Positions 8,087-16,227 of a DNA stretch of 54,459 bases are shown here, one piece after another. The translations under genes were made by a program, and so were the position numbers. The notes beneath the pieces were generated by a model that made no database searches, was not told where the DNA came from, and was given only the letters and a program-made list of their open reading frames with translations. This DNA comes from Clostridiales bacterium CHKCI001. GTDB taxonomy: Bacteria; Bacillota; Clostridia; Lachnospirales; Lachnospiraceae. The number at the start of each line of letters is the position of its first letter. Positions within the stretch are counted from its first letter, which is position 1. The stretch is taken from assembly GCA_900045905.1 (NCBI GenBank), contig FCNS01000048.1:1-54459 (forward strand), written 5' to 3'.

Positions 8087-8935
8087 ATGAAAAGTTCTGA
8101 GATGATAAGAGAAATTCGTTCTCGCTTAAATTTAAGTCAAAGTGAACTAGCTGAAAAATTGGGGGTTAGTTTTGCTACGGTAAATCGTTGGGAAAAAGGG
8201 CATTGTGAACCATCTCAAATTGCAGTTAATGCAATTAAAAGTTTATGCTCCAATAACAATATTGATGTGTCTCAATTTAAAGGGAATCATATTGTTAGTA
8301 TGAACGAAGTTGTAACACTTTATCATGGATCGAAATCAGGAATCCAGGGTGCAATTGCACCTATTAGCCGTAGTCGCTGCGATTTTGGAAAAGGGTTTTA
8401 TATGGGAACAGATCGTACTCAGCCACTTACTTTAATTTGTAATTATCCAAAAGCGAAAATATATACGTTAAGTGTTGATTTATCCGATCTTAAAATTTTT
8501 GATATGGAAGTCGGCTTAGATTGGGCATTATTAGTGGCGTACAATCGTGGTAAGATGGAAGCTGTAAAAAATTCCAAAATCTATAAGAGATTTGAAAACT
8601 TGTCAAGAGATTGTGATATGATTGTAGGTTATATAGCAAATGATAGAATGTTCATTGTGTTGGATCGTTTCTTTCAAGGAGATATTACTGACTTAGCTTT
8701 AATTAATAGTCTTTCAGCACTTAAACTTGGAAAACAATATGTTGCCTTAACAAAAAAAGCATGTGAAAAAATAAAAATTCTGGAAGAACAAGAAGTCTCT
8801 GAAAAGGATAGAGGCATACTAAAGGAGAAAAGTGAATTAAATCGTTTGAAAGGTATTGCTCTGGCAGATCAAATTTGTCGTAAATATCGCCGAGAAGGTC
8901 GGTTTTTTGATGAAATATTAAAGGAAGGTGAATAA
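8087..8935 (+). CDS. XRE helix-turn-helix fused to DUF3990 ART-like domain
   Basis: 282 residues. Residues about 5-60 are a Cro/C1-type helix-turn-helix (LSQSELAEKLGVSFATVNRW). From about 77 the sequence matches DUF3990, a family related in fold to ADP-ribosyltransferases: LYHGSKSGI (His80), then CDFGKGFYMGTD (about 98-109) and a later tract with SRDCDMIVGYIANDRMF. A charged tail follows. DNA-binding and predicted enzymatic domains in one chain suggest a self-regulating toxin or effector. The start ATG has AAGGAGG 6 bases upstream. The next gene begins one base after the stop, so the pair is an operon. Toxin activity is inferred from family and context, not shown. Confidence 0.7.
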   Translation: MKSSEMIREIRSRLNLSQSELAEKLGVSFATVNRWEKGHCEPSQIAVNAIKSLCSNNNIDVSQFKGNHIVSMNEVVTLYHGSKSGIQGAIAPISRSRCDFGKGFYMGTDRTQPLTLICNYPKAKIYTLSVDLSDLKIFDMEVGLDWALLVAYNRGKMEAVKNSKIYKRFENLSRDCDMIVGYIANDRMFIVLDRFFQGDITDLALINSLSALKLGKQYVALTKKACEKIKILEEQEVSEKDRGILKEKSELNRLKGIALADQICRKYRREGRFFDEILKEGE

Positions 8936-8936
8936 T

Positions 8937-9380
8937 GTGAAGAACTTCAATCTTCAAAAACGTCAACTCTGTGATATACAGGGAAGGCTGTTTGAATTAG
9001 CATTGAAAAATGGATATGATTGTCCTGCATTTATAAAAACTTTTATGAATAGTCATTCTGCAATTGCCTTGGATGATACATATGATCGTTTGCAGTGGGC
9101 TGGAGAAGAATATATTCTTGAAGAGTTAAATGAAGAGTCAGGTGGGCTAAAAAAAGCTGGTGAAACGTATTCAATCGAAGTAATGTATTGGGCAGGATAT
9201 CTCTATCGCTATTGGCATTATTACACAAATGAAAGCAGCAAAGAAATATATAAAATTGCTGATGCTAAAACAGTAAATGAATGTTGGCTTGGATTTCATA
9301 CTTTAGATATCGAGATGGCTATTGATGATTTAAAAGAACTATATATGCAAAAGCAAGAGGAAAAAGCCCTCTCTTTATAA
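8937..9380 (+). CDS. Partner of the XRE-DUF3990 protein, possible antitoxin
   Basis: 147 residues from a GTG at 8937, which has AAGGAAGG (8921-8928) at good spacing; a GTG nine bases upstream would overlap that site. Acidic, mostly helical, without signal peptide or membrane segments. Visible landmarks are RRQ-free opening NLQKRQLCDIQGRLFELA, DDTYDRLQWAGEEYILEE and EVMYWAGYLYRYWHYYT. I do not recognise a named family. Its small size, acidity and one-base spacing after a predicted ART-like protein fit an antitoxin or cognate regulator; a second subunit is equally possible. Confidence 0.6.
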   Translation: MKNFNLQKRQLCDIQGRLFELALKNGYDCPAFIKTFMNSHSAIALDDTYDRLQWAGEEYILEELNEESGGLKKAGETYSIEVMYWAGYLYRYWHYYTNESSKEIYKIADAKTVNECWLGFHTLDIEMAIDDLKELYMQKQEEKALSL

Positions 9381-9386
9381 GTATGG

Positions 9387-9413
9387 GCTGCTCTCTCGTT
9401 TCGAAAGAGCAGC
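9387..9413. terminator. Hairpin between convergent genes
   Basis: GCTGCTCT (9387-9394) pairs with AGAGCAGC (9406-9413), with an inner TCG/CGA. It lies between two genes that end facing each other (9380 plus, 9439 minus), so it may serve both as terminator, but neither strand has a clear T-run directly after it. Confidence 0.4.
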
Positions 9414-9438
9414 GTTGAAGAAATGAAGTCGTTTTTGT

Positions 9439-9954
9439 TTAAGAACAAAACTGATCATAAAGAGATTCAAAAATAGTAACGTGACATAACTCGTCTTTAA
9501 TGATATGTTCTAAATTTTCTCGGATATGGATATCTTCAATCCAGTTTAGCTGTTGTCGATACTGTTCGATTGCTTTCTTTTCACCAGAAATAGCATTTCT
9601 AAGTAGGGTAGAAAGTTCAGCGGAATAGAAATTACATCCAGGTGACCAATAGCGAGCACGACCTCCATAAAAGCTCCATAATCTTGGGTCTGCCCCGCAA
9701 AGAGAGGCTAACTCAGAAAAGATTTGTAAATGGTGCATTTCTACTATGCTAATCTTATGGAAACATTCACTAATTTCTGGAAATGGATGTTTGGTAATCA
9801 CGCAGTTATAAAAATATAAACTAACCGCAGACATTTCCGAGTTGCAACTTCCTACATTGGCAAGCATCGCTTTGGCATACATGCGATTTTTCTCACATAC
9901 CTCAATGGAAGGATATGGAGCAGGGTCTGAAAAAATAAATTGATTGTTGTTCAT
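9439..9954 (-). CDS. Ferritin-like/CotJC-rubrerythrin-type diiron protein
   Basis: 171 residues, helical, with two EXXH-type metal-ligand pairs: EMHHLQIF in the middle and DELCHVTIFE at the C-terminus, plus further glutamates in SCNSEMSAVSLYFYN and GEKKAIEQYRQQ. This is the four-helix-bundle ferritin-like layout of rubrerythrin, manganese catalase and the spore-coat protein CotJC. The protein lacks the rubredoxin domain of true rubrerythrins. The start has AGGA on the minus strand 6 bases upstream. Likely role: peroxide handling or a spore-associated metal protein; the exact activity is not determined. Confidence 0.7.
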   Translation of the reverse strand: MNNNQFIFSDPAPYPSIEVCEKNRMYAKAMLANVGSCNSEMSAVSLYFYNCVITKHPFPEISECFHKISIVEMHHLQIFSELASLCGADPRLWSFYGGRARYWSPGCNFYSAELSTLLRNAISGEKKAIEQYRQQLNWIEDIHIRENLEHIIKDELCHVTIFESLYDQFCS

Positions 9955-10078
9955 AAAAAATCCTCATGAAAAATTGATATGGAAAAATATATGAAACCGT
10001 TGTCCAAAATATGCTAGAGGAATCAATAATCTTAATAAAAGGGGAGAGAAAATTTATAGTAATGACTAGGAGGAAAAA

Positions 10079-10945
10079 ATGAAGATTATATGCTTAATGG
10101 AAAATACAACTTGTTATGACGATATAAAAGCACAACATGGACTAAGCTTTTATATTGAATGGAATCAGAGAAAATTATTATTTGACACCGGAGCAAGTGA
10201 TTTATTTCTCAATAATGTAAAACAAAGAAATGTGGATTTAAACACAGTGGATACTGTAATTCTATCCCATGGACATTACGATCACAGTGGAGGGCTTCAG
10301 GCATTTTTAGAAAGAAACAACCATGCAACTCTTTATATAAGAGAAAAAGCACTTGAACCACATTTTCATGTCCATGATCAGAAGATTTCCTACATAGGAG
10401 TTCCCAAAGACGTCATTCAAGAACTCAAAAAACCACTTAGAGTTCCACAACTTCATTTTACAAAAGAATCGGAAATGATCGAAGAAGGATGTGTCTTATT
10501 CTCCAATGTAACAGAAAACCAATTTTACTCAAAGGGGAACGATGGGCTTGCAATGCAGGAGGGGATAACCTATGTAACCGATGATTTCTCACACGAGCAA
10601 AACTTAATTTTAAACGAAGATGGAAAATGGATTCTGATTTCTGGGTGTAGTCATAGTGGAGTAGTTAATATTATAGAGAAATGTAAAACATTGATTGGAA
10701 AAGAGCCAGATATTTTAATTGGAGGATTCCATTTTGCAAAACCAGAAAAAGATGGAAGTATCGATACCGAATTTGCTACAAAAATTGGAACTCAGCTTCA
10801 AACTTATCATACGAAATACTACACCTGTCACTGCACAAGAGTGGAATATTATCAATACTTAAAACAGCAAATGGGAGAACAAATCGAATATATAGGGGCA
10901 GGTGACGAATTAGAATGGCAGAAAGATGAGTTCTGTAAAAAATAG
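10079..10945 (+). CDS. MBL-fold metallohydrolase
   Basis: 288 residues of the metallo-beta-lactamase fold. The zinc-binding motif SHGHYDHSGG (Ser63 onward) is intact, with later ligand-region signatures ISGCSHSGVVN, GGFHF and YYTCHCT. This combination is typical of the subgroup annotated as 7,8-dihydropterin-6-yl-methyl-4-(beta-D-ribofuranosyl)aminobenzene 5'-phosphate synthase-like, although in most bacteria the real substrate is unknown. AGGAGG lies 6 bases before the ATG. Divergent from the ferritin-like gene and not clearly linked in function to the neighbouring polysaccharide operon. Confidence 0.85.
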   Translation: MKIICLMENTTCYDDIKAQHGLSFYIEWNQRKLLFDTGASDLFLNNVKQRNVDLNTVDTVILSHGHYDHSGGLQAFLERNNHATLYIREKALEPHFHVHDQKISYIGVPKDVIQELKKPLRVPQLHFTKESEMIEEGCVLFSNVTENQFYSKGNDGLAMQEGITYVTDDFSHEQNLILNEDGKWILISGCSHSGVVNIIEKCKTLIGKEPDILIGGFHFAKPEKDGSIDTEFATKIGTQLQTYHTKYYTCHCTRVEYYQYLKQQMGEQIEYIGAGDELEWQKDEFCKK

Positions 10946-11175
10946 AACCTTATTGAAATAAATGCAGAATGACAAAGTAATTTTGCAATGAAATTCTTAC
11001 ATAAAAAAGTAAAAATAAATAAAATATAAATCGAAAAGTAAAAATAAATATAAAAAATGAATAAAAATTCAAACAAAAAATGTTAAAAGATACAAAAAAG
11101 GAAAAATAAAGAAAAATTTACAACATAAAAATAGAAAAATAAGAAGAAAAATGAAATAGTTCTATCTATTTCCAA
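10946..11175. other. A-rich, C-poor intergenic tract
   Basis: No gene. From about 11000 to 11160 the plus strand is almost entirely A with scattered T and G and only a handful of C, including repeated AAAAATAAA runs. It lies immediately upstream of the operon A promoter. Such phased A-tracts can bend DNA and act as UP elements; this is an inference. Confidence 0.5.
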
Positions 11176-11203
11176 TTGACAAAGAAACAAAAATTGTTAT
11201 AAT
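11176..11203 (+). promoter_or_regulatory. Promoter of polysaccharide operon A
   Basis: Perfect TTGACA (11176-11181) and perfect TATAAT (11198-11203) with a 16-base spacer. The operon B promoter has the same two hexamers and the same 16-base spacer. The first gene starts at 11863, so the transcript would carry a leader of about 650 bases. Confidence 0.8.
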
Positions 11204-11317
11204 AAAAAAGAAGCTTCTAGAACACATTTTTAGAAGTTGAAACAATACTTTATGGGATATTACTTGAAGCGTGGGCACTTGTAATAAATGTAAAGTATAC
11301 ATAGGGGCTGGGGGAAA

Positions 11318-11359
11318 TTGTAGATTTTTATATCTACAAATGGCGAAGCATACCCTTTT
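11318..11359 (+). promoter_or_regulatory. Putative LoaP recognition element, operon A copy
   Basis: A perfect hairpin, TTGTAGAT (11318-11325), a six-base loop and ATCTACAA (11332-11339), is followed after one base by TGGCGAAGCATACCCTTTT (11341-11359). The same arrangement, with unrelated stem sequence but 18 of 19 tail bases identical, lies in front of loaP at 28522-28561. Conserved hairpin form with changed stem bases indicates selection on RNA structure. The GGCG-AGC core is reminiscent of the RfaH ops element. Confidence 0.7.
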
Positions 11360-11728
11360 AAGAGAATATGGCAAAAATGCTATAATTTACTTATTATAAA
11401 GCTATGGATTCTCTTAAAGCAATAAGAAAAACATAAATGAAACTGCATACATGATATAAAACATGAGAATAGATGGTTATAATGAACTGTCTATTTTTTA
11501 GTTATACAAAAATATAAAAAGCAAGAATATACTTAATTGAGTGTTAAACGATATAAAAAGAATTGCTTGCTATATATTTTTGTAGAATTATCATGCACAA
11601 AATAGAAAGAATTCTAAGCAGTTGCAGTATGAAAACAAGGAGAAGAAAAAGGCGTCAATATCGAGTACCCCAGAGAACAAGAATGGTTCATATGGGTTTT
11701 CAAGTCAATGGAAATAAATATTTACAAA

Positions 11729-11758
11729 GCCTATCTGAGAAATCAGGTAGGCTTTTTT
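11729..11758 (+). terminator. Leader terminator of operon A
   Basis: GCCTATCTGA (11729-11738), loop GAAA, TCAGGTAGGC (11743-11752) and TTTTTT form a textbook intrinsic terminator placed about 105 bases before the first gene and downstream of the promoter and of the LoaP-type element. Unless modified polymerase reads through, the whole 16-kb operon would be off. This is the layout expected for control by processive antitermination. Confidence 0.85.
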
Positions 11759-11862
11759 GCGGAAAAATGAACCAACTTCTGAAATGAAGTCCAACCTGTC
11801 ATAGCCATATTATTTCTAGGTAAAAGTTAAGGGACTTCAAAAAATATTAGGAGGAAAAAAGA

Positions 11863-13911
11863 ATGACAATAAGAAAAATAACATCTCATTATCGACATCA
11901 GTTAAAACATTGGCATATTATTGCAGTGCTTTTGATTGCTTATGATGTGATAGCGGTTAATATGGCATACTTTTTAGCGTTGTGGTTTCGGTTTGACTGT
12001 ATATTTTCCAAAATACCGCAGAATTATTACGATTCTTATTTAAAGTTTGCTCCAATTTATTCCATTTTCTGTGTAGCAATCTTTTGGATCTTACGTCTGT
12101 ATCAAAGTGTTTGGAGATTTGCAAGTTACAGCGAAATGATTCGGATTATCATTGCTACTATTGTTACCTCGATCATTCACATCGTTGGAATTACTGCATT
12201 ATTTGGACGGATGCCAGTTTCCTATTATCTCGTGGGAATGGGAATCCAGTTTTTGTTTGTTCTTGGAGTTCGATTCTCGTATCGTTTTATTTTGCTGGAA
12301 CGCAGCAGAAGAAGAGGAGAAGAAACGTATGTAAGCCGCGTGATGCTGATTGGCGCGGGGGCAGCAGGGCAAATGCTTTTAAGAGACTCTATAAAGGCAA
12401 AGGAAACAAATGTGAAAATTTGCTGTATTATTGATGATAATTCTAATAAGTGGAATCGATATATCGAAGGTGTTCCTGTTGTGGGTGGTAGAGATGAAAT
12501 TCTTTTAAATGTAGAGAAATATCATATTGATAAAATCTTTCTTGCCATTCCAAGTGCCAGCGCAGAGGAAAAACGAGATATTCTAAATATTTGTAAAGAA
12601 ACAGGATGTGAACTCAAAAATCTTCCAGGCCTCTACCAGTTTGTAACAGGGGAAGTTAGTATCAAAGCGATGAAAGATGTGGCAGTGGAAGACCTATTAG
12701 GAAGAGATCCAATTGAAGTCAATATGGAAGAAATTTTTCAGTATATTCGTGGAAAAACAATTTTAGTTACTGGAGGCGGAGGCTCCATTGGAAGTGAATT
12801 ATGCAGACAAATTGCAGGGCATGAGCCAAAGCAGTTGATTATTTTTGATATTTATGAAAATAATGCCTATGATATCGAACAGGAGCTAAAAGAAAAATAT
12901 CCTGATCTAAATTTAAAGGTATTAATTGGCTCCGTTCGAGACAGCCGAAGAATTCAGCAAGTATTTGAAACCTATCGACCAGAAATTGTTTACCATGCAG
13001 CTGCACATAAACATGTTCCGTTGATGGAAGTAAGTCCTTGTGAGGCGATTAAAAATAATGTTATTGGGACTTATAAGACCGCCTATGCAGCGATGCTCAA
13101 TGGATGTCAGCGCTTTGTCTTAATCAGCACTGACAAAGCAGTCAATCCAACGAATATTATGGGAGCCAGCAAGCGGCTTTGTGAAATGATTATTCAATCC
13201 TTTGACAAGGCGGTAAAAGAAGGCACGATCAATCAACTTCCAAATCTATTTACTCATAAAGAAGAAAAGTTAGTGAAAATTCGAACCCTTCGGATAAATG
13301 CAGGAAAGGAAAAATCCACTCGAACTGAATTTGTAGCTGTACGATTTGGAAATGTATTAGGAAGCAATGGTTCCGTCATTCCATTGTTTAAAAAACAGAT
13401 ACAAAAAGGAGGGCCAGTAACCATAACGCATCCCGATATTATTCGTTATTTTATGACGATACCAGAGGCAGTGAGTCTTGTATTACAGGCAGGGACTTAT
13501 GCGAAGGGGGGAGAAATTTTTGTGCTCGATATGGGAGTTCCAGTCAAGATTGATACGTTAGCGAGAAATTTAATTAAGCTATCAGGTTATAAACCAGATG
13601 TGGATATTAAGATCGCCTATACTGGATTAAGACCAGGAGAAAAGCTTTATGAAGAAAAACTTATGGCAGAAGAAGGAATGAGAAAAACAAAAAATGAGTT
13701 AATTCATATCGGAAGTCCGATTCCATTTGATTACGAGTCTTTTTTGTTACAACTTAATGATTTAATGGAAACTGCCTATGAGAATCGAGAAGATATTTGC
13801 AGAATTGTAGAACAAATGGTATCCACCTATCATTCTGCACCAAATGGTTGTGAGAAAAAGGGAGAGGGCTATCAGAGACTCTATCAAGAGGTTGCTGTAA
13901 CAAAGATCTAA
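11863..13911 (+). CDS. FlaA1/CapD/PglF-like nucleotide-sugar dehydratase
   Basis: 682-residue membrane-anchored member of the WbpM/PglF/CapD family, which converts UDP-GlcNAc to a 4-keto-6-deoxy sugar. The N-terminus has four membrane helices, then a CoA-binding-like Rossmann domain (VMLIGAGAAGQM) and a short-chain dehydrogenase domain with TGGGGSIG at 303-310 for NAD(P) and STDKAVNPTNIMGASKR around the active site. AGGAGG precedes the ATG. First gene of operon A. A near-copy begins operon B at 29142. Operon A has no aminotransferase of its own, so the 4-keto sugar may be finished by the operon B enzyme. Confidence 0.9.
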   Translation: MTIRKITSHYRHQLKHWHIIAVLLIAYDVIAVNMAYFLALWFRFDCIFSKIPQNYYDSYLKFAPIYSIFCVAIFWILRLYQSVWRFASYSEMIRIIIATIVTSIIHIVGITALFGRMPVSYYLVGMGIQFLFVLGVRFSYRFILLERSRRRGEETYVSRVMLIGAGAAGQMLLRDSIKAKETNVKICCIIDDNSNKWNRYIEGVPVVGGRDEILLNVEKYHIDKIFLAIPSASAEEKRDILNICKETGCELKNLPGLYQFVTGEVSIKAMKDVAVEDLLGRDPIEVNMEEIFQYIRGKTILVTGGGGSIGSELCRQIAGHEPKQLIIFDIYENNAYDIEQELKEKYPDLNLKVLIGSVRDSRRIQQVFETYRPEIVYHAAAHKHVPLMEVSPCEAIKNNVIGTYKTAYAAMLNGCQRFVLISTDKAVNPTNIMGASKRLCEMIIQSFDKAVKEGTINQLPNLFTHKEEKLVKIRTLRINAGKEKSTRTEFVAVRFGNVLGSNGSVIPLFKKQIQKGGPVTITHPDIIRYFMTIPEAVSLVLQAGTYAKGGEIFVLDMGVPVKIDTLARNLIKLSGYKPDVDIKIAYTGLRPGEKLYEEKLMAEEGMRKTKNELIHIGSPIPFDYESFLLQLNDLMETAYENREDICRIVEQMVSTYHSAPNGCEKKGEGYQRLYQEVAVTKI

Positions 13912-13943
13912 TTAAGAATTTTGATTTATTAGGGAGAAGTATT

Positions 13944-14522
13944 ATGAATAGAAATTTGCTTATTGTTGGAAATGGAGCATTTGCTGCTATAGCTTATGAA
14001 GTGGCGGAACATATGGGATGTTTTGAACAGATCGATTATTTATACGATGGAATGGAGGATGCAGTAGGAACGTTGAAAGATATGGGAAGACTATCTGCAA
14101 AATATAGTTATGCAATAGCGGCAGTGGAAAATGCACAAGAAAGAATGGATTTGACAAAAAAATTAGAAGAATTTTGTTATAGGATCCCAATTTTAGTTCA
14201 TCCAAAAAGCCATGTATCAAAAGAATCAAGTTTATTAAAAGGGGTAATTGTTCAATCAATGGCTGTTGTACAGGGAGGTGCTACATTATGTAATAGTGTG
14301 TTTGTCTGTGCAGGAAGCGTAGTAGGTTCCAATTGTTTTGTGGGTGATTGTTGTACTTTAGAGTTTAACTCTATTGTTATGCCGAATACAATTATCCAGA
14401 TGGGAACAAGGCTACCTGCGGGTACTGTAGCAAGGGAAAATTATATTGCTAAAAATGATCAAAATGCTCGTTGGGTTAGAGAACATATAGCACAGTTTGG
14501 AAGAGAACCAAGCTTTTTTTAA
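13944..14522 (+). CDS. PglD/NeuD-like left-handed beta-helix acetyltransferase
   Basis: 192 residues. An N-terminal Rossmann-like part (LLIVGNGAFAAIAYEVAE) is followed by hexapeptide repeats (for example VVQGGATLCNSVFVCAGSVVG), the arrangement of PglD/NeuD sugar acetyltransferases that use acetyl-CoA on an amino-sugar nucleotide or sialic acid. The usual catalytic His-Asp/Glu pair is not obvious: the GAVVxHD-type motif reads VGDCCTLEF here, so activity may be altered. Good ribosome binding site GGGAGAAG. Sits 33 bases after the dehydratase, which fits a PglF-PglD step. Confidence 0.75.
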   Translation: MNRNLLIVGNGAFAAIAYEVAEHMGCFEQIDYLYDGMEDAVGTLKDMGRLSAKYSYAIAAVENAQERMDLTKKLEEFCYRIPILVHPKSHVSKESSLLKGVIVQSMAVVQGGATLCNSVFVCAGSVVGSNCFVGDCCTLEFNSIVMPNTIIQMGTRLPAGTVARENYIAKNDQNARWVREHIAQFGREPSFF

Positions 14523-14551
14523 AAAAAATGGGAGAAAGGTAGGAGAAGATT

Positions 14552-16177
14552 ATGGGAGAAAATCAAAATAGGACGGGATATAGTTTAACGGATAAACAAA
14601 AACGGTATTTACCTTTAAAAAGAGCAATTGATTTGGTTCTTAGCGGAGGAGCAATTGCGGTTTTAAGTCCTGTGCTGTTGGGAATATCAGTTGCAATCAA
14701 ATTAGATTCTCCTGGTCCGATCTTTTTTAAACAAAGGAGAGTCGGAAAAGATAAGGAGCTTTTTACAATATGGAAATTTCGTACTATGCGGATAGATACT
14801 CCTAAAGATATGCCAACGCATATGTTAAGCGATCCAGATCAATACATAACAAAAACAGGAAAGTTCCTTAGAAAGACTTCGTTGGATGAGTTACCACAAA
14901 TTTTTCAGATTTTTTGTGGTCAGATGACAATTTGCGGACCACGCCCTGCTCTTTGGAACCAAGATGATTTAATAAAAGAAAGAGATAAATATGGTGCAAA
15001 TTGTGTACGTCCTGGTTTGACTGGATGGGCACAAATAAACGGCAGAGATGAGCTTGAAATTCCAGTTAAAGCAAAATTAGATGGTGAATATGTTAAAGAA
15101 CTAGGATTTAAGATGGATGTAAAATGTTTATTCGGAACCATTCATTCTGTACTGAAGCAAGATGGTGTTGTGGAAGGTGGTACAGGTGAACTATATAAGA
15201 AGAGTCATAGGGAACAAGAACGTATTGATGTAATTGTAAGTTCGAATAAAATGAAAAAAGAAATTCGTGAATGGAAGAGAGAGATAAAAATAGATAATAT
15301 TTCAGCGAAAAAAATTCTTATCACCGGAACAAATAGTTACATTGGTATGTCGGTAGATACATGGTTGAGTAAGATGCCTGATAAATATAAGGTAGATACG
15401 ATTGATATGACGAAAGATACATGGAAAGATATGGACTTTTCCATCTATGATGTGATCTTTCATGTTGCTGGCATTGCTCATGCAGATGTGGGTTCGGTCA
15501 CAGAAAAACAGAAACAGCTTTATTATAAAGTTAATACAGATCTTGCTGTGGAAGTAGCAAAAAAGGCAAAGGAAGCGGGAGTAAGTCAATTTATTTTTAT
15601 GTCATCTATGATTGTATATTCTGGATGTAAAGAAAAAATAATAACATCATCCACCGTTCCAAAACCGCTGAATTTCTATGGGGATAGCAAGTGGCAGGCA
15701 GATCAGAAGATTAGAAAACTTTTGGATAAGAATTTTAAAGTGGTAGTTCTTCGACCACCGATGATTTATGGGAAGGGAAGTAAGGGGAATTATCCAGAAC
15801 TTGTGAAACTAGCTACGAAATTGCCGGTATTTCCAGCTATTAAAAACAAGCGTTCCATGCTTCATATTGATAATTTATGTCAGTTTGTGAAATTAATGAT
15901 TGATAATCAAGAGTCAGGAATTTTCTTTCCACAAAATAGAGAATATACAAACACATCCGATATGGTCAGGATGATTGCCCATGTAAAAAAACGTAAAATT
16001 ATTATGATACCGAGAATGAAGTTTGTAATTCAGATGATGAATAAGACGCCTGGTAAAATTGGGGAACTTGGAACGAAGGCATTTGGAGATTTGGCTTATG
16101 ATATGAGTATGAGCGAATATAAGGAAGATTATAGAGTAAGAACATTGATGGAATCAATTGAACTGACAGAAGGATAA
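14552..16177 (+). CDS. Initiating sugar transferase fused to SDR epimerase/dehydratase
   Basis: 541 residues in two parts. Residues about 24-215 are a bacterial sugar transferase (PF02397), a membrane-linked enzyme that starts a repeat unit by moving a phosphosugar onto undecaprenyl phosphate: one membrane helix, KFRTM, SLDELPQIF, GPRPALW and RPGLTGWAQINGRDE. From about 250 a NAD-dependent SDR domain begins (KKILITGTNSYIG) with a catalytic YGDSK. Normally these are separate neighbouring proteins. The fusion would put synthesis of the first sugar nucleotide and its transfer in one polypeptide. Reading frame is continuous across the joint with a lysine-rich linker. Confidence 0.88.
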   Translation: MGENQNRTGYSLTDKQKRYLPLKRAIDLVLSGGAIAVLSPVLLGISVAIKLDSPGPIFFKQRRVGKDKELFTIWKFRTMRIDTPKDMPTHMLSDPDQYITKTGKFLRKTSLDELPQIFQIFCGQMTICGPRPALWNQDDLIKERDKYGANCVRPGLTGWAQINGRDELEIPVKAKLDGEYVKELGFKMDVKCLFGTIHSVLKQDGVVEGGTGELYKKSHREQERIDVIVSSNKMKKEIREWKREIKIDNISAKKILITGTNSYIGMSVDTWLSKMPDKYKVDTIDMTKDTWKDMDFSIYDVIFHVAGIAHADVGSVTEKQKQLYYKVNTDLAVEVAKKAKEAGVSQFIFMSSMIVYSGCKEKIITSSTVPKPLNFYGDSKWQADQKIRKLLDKNFKVVVLRPPMIYGKGSKGNYPELVKLATKLPVFPAIKNKRSMLHIDNLCQFVKLMIDNQESGIFFPQNREYTNTSDMVRMIAHVKKRKIIMIPRMKFVIQMMNKTPGKIGELGTKAFGDLAYDMSMSEYKEDYRVRTLMESIELTEG

Positions 16178-16227
16178 TGGGAAGCCTATTTATTTCTAAA
16201 CTTAGAAAGCAGTACTAGGAGGTAAAA

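Larger units (their letters stand above)
11204..11862 (+). other. Long structured untranslated leader of operon A
   Basis: About 650 bases without a supported gene. In order it holds: a hairpin TTCTA/TAGAA at about 11214-11237; a larger stem TACTTTA/TAAAGTA (about 11246-11297) enclosing ATTAC/GTAAT; the LoaP-type element at 11318-11359; and a stem TTTAAGAGAAT/ATTCTCTTAAA at about 11357-11419 enclosing a second TATAAT-like tract. Less structured sequence follows, then the terminator at 11729-11758, and last a gap of about 100 bases before the AGGAGG of the first gene. A 74-codon frame at 11563-11787 runs through the terminator and is not credible. Confidence 0.6.

Noticed and set aside
11318-11359. 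Interpreting the leader element as a remnant of a second loaP gene
   Set aside because: Similarity to the loaP region stops at the end of the TACCCTTTT tail; no LoaP codons follow, and the stem sequences differ, which fits a regulatory element rather than a gene relic.
11563-11787. 74-codon open frame in the operon A leader
   Set aside because: It passes through the leader terminator and its poly-T, has no ribosome binding site and no recognisable composition; treated as leader.
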